Source: an uncultured Clostridia bacterium
GTDB taxonomy: Bacteria > Bacillota > Clostridia > TANB77 > CAG-508
Assembly (NCBI GenBank): GCA_934169775.1
Contig: CAKPOI010000041.1
Coordinates: forward strand, 1-10,916
DNA: 10,916 nt
Reading direction: 5' to 3'
The translations under genes and the position numbers were made by a program. Numbering within the stretch: position 1 is the stretch's first letter; each line of letters starts with the position of its first letter. Under the pieces are notes generated by a model that saw only the letters and a program-made list of their open reading frames with translations, did not search any database and was not told the DNA's origin. Positions 6,003 through 10,916 of this stretch are shown piece by piece.

Positions 6003-6542
6003 TTATTTTATTTTTTGTACTTGTGAAAATTCTACTTCTACTGGTGTTTCTCTTCCAAACATAGATACTAGAACTTTTACTTTATTTTTTTCTTTGTTTA
6101 TTTCTTGTACAGTTCCTGTAAAGTTTTCAAATGCTCCATTCATTATTTGGACTTGATCATTTACTTCGTAATCTACATTTATGCTATTAATGTCTTCAAA
6201 TCCCATGCTTCTGATTTCTTCGTCTGTTAATGGTATTGGGTCTGTTCCAGAACCTACAAAACCTGTTACTCCTCTTGTGTTTCTAACGATATACCATGTT
6301 TCTTCTGTTACTATCATTTTTATTAACACATATCCTGGGAATACTTTTTTTAAGTTTGTTTTCTTTTTTCCATCTTTGATTTCTATTTGTTCTTCCATTG
6401 GAACTATTATATCAAAGAAGTATTCTTCTAACTCTCTGTTTTTTATTGTTTTTTCAAGGTCTGTTTTGACTTTGTTTTCATACCCTGAATAAGTATGTAC
6501 TACATACCATCTTGGATTCATATCATAATCTTTTTGAGACAT
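6003..6542 (-). CDS. nusG: Transcription termination/antitermination factor NusG
   Basis: A 179-aa protein with the standard two domains. The NGN domain (about 10-115) has RWYVVHTYSGYENKV, FFDIIVP, KVFPGYVLIKM and NTRGVTGFVG. The C-terminal KOW domain (about 125-178) has YEVNDQVQIMNGAFENFTG, then VKVLVSMFGRETPVEVEF. It binds RNA polymerase, affects pausing, and couples transcription to translation. AGGAGG is 9 nt before the ATG. Gene order secE-nusG-rplK is conserved in bacteria. Confidence 0.98.
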   Translation of the reverse strand: MSQKDYDMNPRWYVVHTYSGYENKVKTDLEKTIKNRELEEYFFDIIVPMEEQIEIKDGKKKTNLKKVFPGYVLIKMIVTEETWYIVRNTRGVTGFVGSGTDPIPLTDEEIRSMGFEDINSINVDYEVNDQVQIMNGAFENFTGTVQEINKEKNKVKVLVSMFGRETPVEVEFSQVQKIK

Positions 6543-6568
6543 TGCATAAAGCCTCCTTTTTGCTTTTA

Positions 6569-6958
6569 TTATTCATTTGTTGCAGTATTTTCTGCACTTG
6601 TGTTTTGGTCTACTACTTCATTGTTTTCTGTTTCTGTTGTTTTGTTCTCTGATTCTTCTGTTGTAGTATTTTCATCAGCTGTTTCGTTTGTTGTTTCTTC
6701 TGTTGTCTCATTTTTTGTTTGATTGCTGATTAATTCTTTGACCTTGTCCACACCATGTTTGTTCATTGCTTCAAATGTTACATTTAATGCAAAAACGATT
6801 ACTGCTGTTAATACAACTATTGCTATTACTGCTGATGTATTATTTGCTAATTGTTTTGGTGTTGGCCATGTTACTTTTTTTAGTTCTGCTTTAAAACTTT
6901 TCCAAAAACTTTTTTTATTTTTTGTGTTTTCTTTGTTGTTTGTTTCTTTTTTAGCCAT
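6569..6958 (-). CDS. secE: Preprotein translocase subunit SecE with a long acidic C-terminal tail
   Basis: A 129-aa protein. The SecE core is clear: a Lys/Asn-rich N-terminus, then SFWKSFKAELKKVTWPTPKQL (17-37) with the amphipathic helix and conserved WPT, then one membrane helix (about 43-62, AVIAIVVLTAVIVFALNV). It holds SecY together in the membrane channel. Single-span Gram-positive SecE proteins are usually about 60-75 aa. Here residues 79-129 form an extra low-complexity tail rich in Thr, Glu and Asn, with no Lys after 106. In the usual N-in topology this tail would lie outside the membrane. AAGGAGG lies 7 nt before the ATG. The tail is in frame with no sign of frameshift. Confidence 0.93.
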   Translation of the reverse strand: MAKKETNNKENTKNKKSFWKSFKAELKKVTWPTPKQLANNTSAVIAIVVLTAVIVFALNVTFEAMNKHGVDKVKELISNQTKNETTEETTNETADENTTTEESENKTTETENNEVVDQNTSAENTATNE

Positions 6959-7019
6959 TTTATTTCCTCCTTAAAATAGCTTGATTTGTAATCAATTTTT
7001 TTCTTTTATTTTGCTGTTT

Positions 7020-7184
7020 CTATTTTGTTTCTTTGTGTGTTGTACGTTTTTTGCAGAATTTGCAATATTTTACAATCTCTAATCTGTCTGTATTGTTTCT
7101 CTTGTTTTTTGATGTCATGTAATTTCTGTGTTTACATTCTGTACATTCTAATGTTATGTTTTCTCTTGGTCCTTTTGCTGCCAT
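7020..7184 (-). CDS. rpmG: 50S ribosomal protein bL33, zinc-ribbon form
   Basis: A 54-aa protein encoded between the operon promoter and secE. It begins MAAKGPRENITLECTECK and ends KFCKKRTTHKETK, with a TAG stop at 7020-7022. Two CxxC pairs (C14/C17 and C41/C44) make it the zinc-binding bL33 type. It binds 23S rRNA near the E-site. GGAGGTG precedes the ATG. It is the first gene of the operon, with about 70 nt of leader after the predicted transcription start. In the leader TTATTAC (7203-7209) can pair with GTAATAA (7243-7249) just ahead of the ribosome binding site. Confidence 0.97.
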   Translation of the reverse strand: MAAKGPRENITLECTECKHRNYMTSKNKRNNTDRLEIVKYCKFCKKRTTHKETK

Positions 7185-7262
7185 TTTAAATACACCTCCG
7201 TATTATTACCTTTTTATTTTTTAACGATGTGAATATATGTCCGTAATAACATATACCTGAGT

Positions 7263-7291
7263 ATTTTACCACCTTTTTCTAGTTCTGTCAA
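7263..7291 (-). promoter_or_regulatory. Main promoter of the rpmG-secE-nusG-rplKAJL operon
   Basis: A perfect -35 TTGACA (7286-7291), a 17-bp spacer and the -10 TAAAAT (7263-7268) form the strongest promoter in the window. It fits a high-expression ribosomal operon, with the start near 7256. Confidence 0.9.
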
Positions 7292-7314
7292 TGGTTTTTG
7301 AAGAAAAAATATTT

Positions 7315-7349
7315 TATGTTACTTGCTCAATTGACCTATGTTACTTGCT
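7315..7349. repeat. Paired 13-bp direct repeats upstream of the operon promoter
   Basis: TATGTTACTTGCT occurs at 7315-7327 and again, perfectly, at 7337-7349. The 22-bp period is about two helical turns. The nearer copy lies 23 bp upstream of the -35 box. A third, imperfect copy in the opposite orientation (GCAAGTTACCATA) is at 7408-7420, just after the stop of the OB-fold gene. These may be a regulator binding site or may form alternative hairpins in a read-through transcript; no function is assigned. Confidence 0.55.
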
Positions 7350-7424
7350 TACTACAGTTTAGTTGGCCAAATGTCAAAAGAAGATAATTTCTAAAATCTT
7401 ATTTCTTGCAAGTTACCATATTTT

Positions 7425-7676
7425 TTAATCATGTTTTGCTTTGAATTTCTTTATTATTATTTGTTTCTCTTCTATTCTTCCTTCTAGCCATATTGTATCT
7501 TCTTTTTCTAATTCTTTATAACATTTGTCTGCTATCTCGTTATATCCTATTACTTTTATTTTTGATTTGTTATCTAATTCTATTTCAAATGTTATTACTG
7601 CATCTGTATTTCTTATAAATGTAAATTTATATTCTGGTTCCGTTATTATTTTTCCTTTTATAAAACATATATTCAT
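7425..7676 (-). CDS. Short single-strand-binding-like (OB-fold) protein
   Basis: An 83-aa protein resembling a cut-down SSB OB-fold. It has MNICFIKGKIITEPEYKF, then a strand-rich core (AVITFEIEL, KIKVIGYNEIADKCYKEL), then DTIWLEGRIEEKQIIIKKF. The order (strand 1, strand 2-3, helix after GYNEIAD, WLEGRI strand) matches the SSB/PriB arrangement. It is shorter than true SSB (about 110-160 aa) and lacks the acidic C-terminal tip that recruits partners. It may bind single-stranded DNA or RNA, but this is inferred from fold-like patterns. AAGGA lies 7 nt before the ATG. It ends 134 nt upstream of the operon -35 box and has no clear terminator. Confidence 0.7.
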   Translation of the reverse strand: MNICFIKGKIITEPEYKFTFIRNTDAVITFEIELDNKSKIKVIGYNEIADKCYKELEKEDTIWLEGRIEEKQIIIKKFKAKHD

Positions 7677-7690
7677 TTCTTTTTCCTTAT

Positions 7691-7711
7691 ATTTATTTTC
7701 GTAAAATAAAT
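7691..7711. promoter_or_regulatory. Small palindrome directly upstream of the OB-fold gene's ribosome binding site
   Basis: ATTTATTTT (7691-7699) pairs with AAAATAAAT (7703-7711) around CGT, only 2 nt from the AAGGA site at 7684-7688. It could be an operator or an RNA hairpin affecting translation. The rest of 7712-7848 is AT-rich and I see no gene or convincing promoter in it. Confidence 0.35.
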
Positions 7712-7849
7712 GTATTCAATTTCTTTACTAATATTTATTTTACTGATTCTTTTTTGCCTACTTTTATTATTCTTTGTTTTTTCTATTTGCTTATATATTT
7801 AATAATTTCGGAAGGAATAAATCTCTTTAATACTAATACCTTAGCTGCA

Positions 7850-7898
7850 TAAAAAAACTGTGCAATTCTAAATTTTTACTTTTAGAATTTACACAGTT
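7850..7898 (-). terminator. Terminator of the lectin-fold surface protein gene
   Basis: AACTGTG (7856-7862) with CACAGTT (7892-7898), and AATTCTAAA (7864-7872) with TTTAGAATT (7881-7889), form a 16-bp stem with one small internal loop. On the minus strand it is followed by TTTTTTT. It lies about 140 nt downstream of the stop, leaving a long 3' untranslated region. Confidence 0.85.
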
Positions 7899-7920
7899 AA
7901 GTTTAGACTTTCATCCTGCC

Positions 7921-8022
7921 ATTCAATTTTTCACCTGCCTCTAGCGTATTTCATTCGCTAGAGGGACTTGTATTCAATTTACCGGTTATAAAATGACTCT
8001 CTCGCCTATTTTATAATCACGG
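7921..8022. other. Structured 3' region after the candidate variable region: two palindromes and a direct repeat
   Basis: Between the stop codon at 8038 and the terminator are two stems. CCTCTAGCG (7938-7946) with CGCTAGAGG (7956-7964) is a 9-bp perfect stem with a 9-nt loop. TTATAAAAT (7986-7994) with ATTTTATAA (8008-8016) has flanking CCG/CGG and a 13-nt loop. ATTCAATTT occurs at 7921-7929 and 7972-7980, bracketing the first stem. Such stems just downstream of a variable region are known in DGRs, where a hairpin or cruciform aids retrohoming. Here the nearest stem begins 16 nt past the stop codon. The role is inferred. Confidence 0.5.
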
Positions 8023-8037
8023 CTTTAGCTCTCAGCA

Positions 8038-9372
8038 TTACTTATAAAGTGCACTCCTAAAACCGAAATTGTCGCCGCTGTAAGCCGTGCTATAGCCTTT
8101 GCGGTAAGAGGCTGGATAGCTAGAGCCTGAACTGTAGTAACTGCCTCCCCTGCCGGCACAAGGAAAGTCGCTGCTGGAAGTTTTTTCCAATGTACATTCA
8201 TATTCATTTCCTGCAAAATCATAAATGTTCATCTTTTTTGTATAATCTGTTATCCCTGTGCTTAATAGTGTATAATTATCTGGACTTGTATTTGGTTTTG
8301 TATATGAACCTGAAATTGTTGTCCATGTTCCTAATGATCCATTTTTATATATAGCATATTTTCCTGATGTTATATTTTCTATTTTTGCATTTTCATAGTT
8401 TCCCCAATTTGTGCTATTTGAATTTATATCTGCTACTGATAATCCACCTTTTGCCTCTAAATATTTACACACCAAATCCCATTGTATTCCGAACATTAAG
8501 CTACTTGTATATTTACTATTTGGTGTCATCTCTTTAGCTAAAGCTTGAGCTTCACTACAATATATCCAGTTGTATGGTATTGCATCTTTTTGGCTTATGG
8601 CTTTTGGAGATGTTCCTATTGTTATTCTTGCTGATGAATCTGTTCTTGCATTTGTTGTTTCTGTTGCAGTTCCTTCTATCCCTGCTTCATATCTTCCTAT
8701 CCAAAATCCACCATAATTATATACACTTTTTAACATTTTTTGATATGCTGTTGTATATTCATCAGAAGTCATTCCACAACCATTATACCATTCATCTGTC
8801 CAATTACAACTTTGTGTTGCTGCTCCTTTTCTATATGTTGTTGCATATGCTATTAATTTATTTTTTATATCTGTATAATTTTGTTCTGTTAATGTTCCTG
8901 TTGTATCTATTGTTAAGCCTGAAAATACTGTTGTTTTTGGTACTTCTATCCATACCCATTCATTATTATTTTTATCCTTTATTACTATTCCTTTACTTGC
9001 ATCTGCTTCTACTACTGTTGAATTTTCAGGCACTACTCCTGCTGGGTTTGAATTGGCTGCATTTACATTTGTAAAATTTGTTCCTGTTCCAGAGCCTCCT
9101 TGGCCTCCGTTTCCAGAACCCCCTGTTGCTCCATTTGCATATTGGTCTATTGTACTTTCATATCCTGCTAATTTTTCTGTTTCTTCATCATTTTTTTGAT
9201 TTGTTTGTTCTTTTGCTTCTGTTGCTCTTTTTAATATTCCGTTATCTCCACTTAGTGCTGCTATTGTTACTCCAGCAAGTATTAAAAGTACAATGATTGT
9301 AATTACTAATGCTATTAGAGTTATACCTTTATTGCTTTTTGTTTTCATCTTTATTCTGTCTTGTATCTTCAT
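8038..9372 (-). CDS. Pilin-like N-terminus plus C-type-lectin (FGE/SUMF1-like) domain protein; candidate DGR variable protein
   Basis: A 444-aa probable surface or secreted protein. Residues 10-42 are a class-III-type signal: basic KTKSNKG, then a hydrophobic helix starting ITLIALVITI. This is the clostridial pilin-like form, lacking the usual Glu at +5. A Gly/Ser linker at 83-98 leads to a lectin-fold domain with WVWIEVP (139-145), GGFWIGRYEAG (221-231), an Ala/Glu helix (273-281), IYDFAGNEYE (383-392), RGGSY (408-412) and a terminal FGFRSALY (436-443). That series is the formylglycine-generating-enzyme/SUMF1-type scaffold used by many DGR target proteins. Cys393 and Cys405 could form a disulfide. 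The start is fixed by GGGAGG 7 nt before the ATG. The gene stands alone, with its own terminator. The last ~47 codons differ sharply in composition. It could instead be an ordinary FGE-like adhesin. Confidence 0.8.
   Translation of the reverse strand: MKIQDRIKMKTKSNKGITLIALVITIIVLLILAGVTIAALSGDNGILKRATEAKEQTNQKNDEETEKLAGYESTIDQYANGATGGSGNGGQGGSGTGTNFTNVNAANSNPAGVVPENSTVVEADASKGIVIKDKNNNEWVWIEVPKTTVFSGLTIDTTGTLTEQNYTDIKNKLIAYATTYRKGAATQSCNWTDEWYNGCGMTSDEYTTAYQKMLKSVYNYGGFWIGRYEAGIEGTATETTNARTDSSARITIGTSPKAISQKDAIPYNWIYCSEAQALAKEMTPNSKYTSSLMFGIQWDLVCKYLEAKGGLSVADINSNSTNWGNYENAKIENITSGKYAIYKNGSLGTWTTISGSYTKPNTSPDNYTLLSTGITDYTKKMNIYDFAGNEYECTLEKTSSSDFPCAGRGGSYYSSGSSYPASYRKGYSTAYSGDNFGFRSALYK
8041..8181 (-). 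other. Candidate DGR variable region (VR)
   Basis: These are the codons of residues 398-444, from TSSSD to the final ALYK. By hand count 8041-8180 is 73/140 G+C (52%), against an AT-rich gene body. Of the 47 codons, 38 end in C or T and 21 end in C. In the 43 codons just before (355-397) only 2 end in C. Tyr/Ser/Gly/Asp codons of the TAC, AGC, GGC, GAC type cluster at surface positions around conserved RGG, PAS and FGFR. This is what adenine mutagenesis of AAC/AAT template codons produces. No matching template is in the window. Confidence 0.6.
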
Positions 9373-9822
9373 CTGTTATCCTCCCTTTCTTTTTTAGATA
9401 AAGTTTTCCTTTTTATTTTTGCCTTTATCTTTTATTTCTTTGGTTATTATTTACACATATTTTTTTATTATACATTTTTTACTATGTTTCTGCATATTGT
9501 TCTTGTTTTTTTCTTTTTGTTTCTCAGGCTATTTATAGCATAAACTTTTTTCCTATAAAGTTATAAAACTCTAAAATTTTATATTCGCTTTTCAATGTTC
9601 ATGCTATTTAGCCTTTTCCTTTGTTGTTTCTTTTTTATTTTCAATATGTGTTTTTGTATCTCTAGTGAATACATTATGTATTTATTTTACCTATTACTTT
9701 TGTTTTTGTCAATCCCTTTTTATGATTTTTTTCTTACAGACTGTTGGCCTTTACATTTTTTAGGAGATAGTTTTTCTTACATTTATTGGTTTTCTTGAAT
9801 TTTTCTATATTGGTTTAAAAGG
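9373..9822 (-). promoter_or_regulatory. Gene-free AT-rich upstream region of the lectin-fold gene, with promoter candidates
   Basis: About 450 nt without a gene; plus-strand open frames here are Leu/Phe shadows of T-rich sequence. Two minus-strand promoter candidates are visible. One is an extended -10, TGCTATAAA (9532-9540), with TTTATA 16 bp upstream (9554-9559). The other is TATAAT (9467-9472) with a poor -35. An imperfect inverted repeat, GGCTATTTATAGCAT (9527-9541) with ATGCTATTTAGCC (9601-9613), overlaps the first -10 and could be an operator. Nothing else is supported. Confidence 0.4.
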
Positions 9823-9864
9823 CAAAAAATAGAACTATATTCTAACTTTTTTAGATATAGTTCT
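9823..9864 (-). terminator. Terminator of the flavin reductase family gene
   Basis: AGAACTATAT (9831-9840) pairs with ATATAGTTCT (9855-9864), with a few further pairs inward. On the minus strand it is followed by ATTTTTT. It lies about 60 nt after the stop. Confidence 0.85.
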
Positions 9865-9925
9865 GCTTATATGTTTATTTCTTTTTTATATTTCATGCCC
9901 TATTTTTTGTTTTTGGAACTTATGT

Positions 9926-10495
9926 TTATTTTTTCTTTTTCTTTTGAACTGAAAATCCAAATTTTCCGACTTTTTTTCCTAAGGCATAATATCCTCCATT
10001 TGCATATGCTACTAAATCACATTTTGATATGTCAAACGCTCCTTTTTCGTCTATATATTTTTCATCTGCATGTATTGCTAATACTTCTGCTATAAACATA
10101 TAATGTGAACCTAATTCTTTTATTTCTTTTACTTTGCACTCTATTGATACTGGACTTTCTTTTATCATTGGACATTGTACAAAATTTGCTTTTTCTTTGT
10201 GAAGATTCATTTCCTTAAATTTATCTACTTTTGCTCCTGTTTTTACTCCACACCAGTCTGTTGCTCTTGCTAAGTTTTTTGTTGTTAAGTTTATTACAAA
10301 TTCTTTTTGCTCTTTTATCATATTATATGAATGTCTTGATGGACGTACAGATATGTATGCCATTGCTGGATCTGTATTTATCGTTCCTGTCCATGCTACT
10401 GTTATTATATTTGATTTTTCCATTGTTCCACAACTTACCATTACTGCTGGTATTGGATATACAAATGTTCCTGGTTTCCACATTACTTTTCCCAT
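9926..10495 (-). CDS. Flavin reductase family (FMN-binding split-barrel) protein
   Basis: A 189-aa cytoplasmic protein of the flavin-reductase-like/flavoredoxin group. It binds FMN and usually reduces flavin with NAD(P)H or passes electrons to partners. Typical features are the opening WKPGTFVYPIPAVMVSCG (6-23), then NIITVAWTGTINTDPAMAYISVRPSRHSY (29-57), which covers the FMN-binding strand and the SVRPSRHSY signature. It continues with EFVINL (65-70), ATDWCGVKTGAKVDKF (78-93) and a C-terminal GGYYALGKKVGKFGFS. The protein ends in five lysines. AGGAGG is 12 nt before the ATG, a slightly long spacing. The exact substrate cannot be told from sequence. It lies downstream of the rRNA operon terminator and is probably a single-gene unit. 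Confidence 0.85.
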   Translation of the reverse strand: MGKVMWKPGTFVYPIPAVMVSCGTMEKSNIITVAWTGTINTDPAMAYISVRPSRHSYNMIKEQKEFVINLTTKNLARATDWCGVKTGAKVDKFKEMNLHKEKANFVQCPMIKESPVSIECKVKEIKELGSHYMFIAEVLAIHADEKYIDEKGAFDISKCDLVAYANGGYYALGKKVGKFGFSVQKKKKK

Positions 10496-10585
10496 TATTT
10501 CTCTTTTCCTCCTCTTTTTTTATTGTATTACTTTATTCAGTATATATTCGGTTTGCTTTTATATTTATTTTCAAATTTTAATTAT

Positions 10586-10634
10586 AAAAGCAGAAATCAA
10601 AATTTTATTTTTTAAAATTTTCATCTCTGCTTTT
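10586..10634. terminator. Terminator hairpin after the 5S rRNA (rRNA operon end)
   Basis: A 22-nt arm (10586-10607) pairs with 10613-10634 with only two mismatches around a T5 loop. Outer AAAAGCAGA/TCTGCTTTT flanks allow function in both directions. It lies 70 nt past the 5S end and ahead of the flavin reductase gene. The stretch 10496-10585 is AT-rich leader in which no promoter is clear. Confidence 0.75.
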
Positions 10635-10703
10635 ATTATATTCTACACTTGTTGTTTTTGCAATATTTATTTCTATATTATTTTTTATTTTGACATAAAA
10701 AAA

Positions 10704-10818
10704 CTAGCAACAACCTATCTTCCCAGCAGGGTAACCCGCAAGTATTTTCGGCACACTTAGGCTTGACTTCTGTGTTCGGGATGGGAACAGGTATTTCCCT
10801 AAGTGTCATCGTCACTAG
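10704..10818 (-). rRNA. rrf: 5S ribosomal RNA
   Basis: A 115-nt gene. Helix I pairs CTAGTGAC at the 5' end with GTTGCTAG at the 3' end (two G-U pairs). The conserved loop segment CCCATCCCGAACACAGAAG and the 3' half GCGGGTTACCCTGCTGGGA are present. TTTTTTT follows directly. As the last gene of an rRNA operon it implies 23S and 16S beyond the right edge. Confidence 0.95.
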
Positions 10819-10916
10819 AAAATTATTGTGTGTTTTGTTTATAGCACACTCAAAAATACATAGATGAAATTTAGTTTTAGGATTGTACCTTTTTTCTCGA
10901 TTGCTTTTTTACTTAA
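10819..10916 (-). other. 23S-5S intergenic spacer of the rRNA operon
   Basis: AT-rich spacer with a small inverted repeat, GTGTG (10828-10832) with CACAC (10845-10849). I do not recognise the 23S 3' end in it, so 23S presumably ends beyond the window. Confidence 0.6.

Noticed and set aside
6959..7019. tRNA-Trp between rpmG and secE, as in some bacteria
   Set aside because: The 61-nt gap is AT-rich and too short, with no cloverleaf.
7783..7850. Short open frame on the minus strand (reads AAKVLVLKRFIPSEIIKYISK) that looks coding
   Set aside because: About 20 codons with no start codon or ribosome binding site, lying after a terminator. It may be a gene remnant but there is too little to support it.
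7900..8037. Possible DGR template repeat or Avd gene next to the variable region
   Set aside because: No stretch there matches the variable region and no open frame of useful length exists; the window holds no reverse transcriptase.
8025..8222. Second open frame overlapping the candidate variable region
   Set aside because: It is a shadow of the C-rich end of the lectin-fold gene, has no proper ribosome binding site and shows no recognisable domain.
10819..10916. 3' end of 23S rRNA at the right edge
   Set aside because: I could not find the conserved terminal 23S sequence; only spacer is visible.

Overview
The window looks like a low-G+C, AT-rich Clostridia-type Firmicute chromosome, probably of a gut or other anaerobic lineage. 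The evidence is strong AGGAGG ribosome binding sites, T-rich intrinsic terminators, a DUF4364 protein, an L10 leader upstream of rplJ, a clostridial-type pilin-like N-terminus (KGITLIALV), and a Clostridia-type amine dehydrogenase. Everything except one tRNA is on the minus strand, so transcription runs from the right edge to the left.

Layout in the direction of transcription: at the right edge is the end of an rRNA operon (spacer, 5S rRNA, terminator). Next comes a flavin reductase family gene, then a roughly 450-bp gene-free stretch, then a 444-aa surface-type protein. That protein joins a pilin-like N-terminus to a C-type-lectin (FGE/SUMF1-like) domain. Its last ~47 codons are sharply richer in G+C than the rest of the gene and resemble the variable region of a diversity-generating retroelement (DGR) target. 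A structured 3' region and a terminator follow it. No reverse transcriptase, Avd or template repeat is present, so any DGR would act from elsewhere. A small single-strand-binding-like OB-fold gene precedes the ribosomal block.

The block rpmG-secE-nusG-rplK-rplA-rplJ-rplL starts at a near-consensus promoter (TTGACA-17-TAAAAT). It carries an L10 autoregulatory leader and stacked hairpins between rplA and rplJ. It supplies a ribosomal protein (bL33), the Sec translocon subunit SecE, the transcription factor NusG, and the L11/L1 and L10/L7-L12 stalk proteins. A terminator follows rplL, and mtnN comes next rather than the usual rpoB. SecE has an unusual long acidic tail.

Downstream are mtnN (methylthioadenosine/SAH nucleosidase), a 38-bp perfect inverted-repeat element with a nested terminator, a 2,4-diaminopentanoate dehydrogenase-like enzyme, and a two-gene unit (a small charged coiled-coil protein plus a DUF4364 protein). 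Convergent to these, on the plus strand at the left edge, is tRNA-Met(CAT).

The most interesting signal is the candidate DGR variable protein and the structured RNA/DNA just after its stop codon. Secondary signals are the SecE tail, the palindromic element, the leader structures before rplJ, and the repeats upstream of the rpmG promoter.
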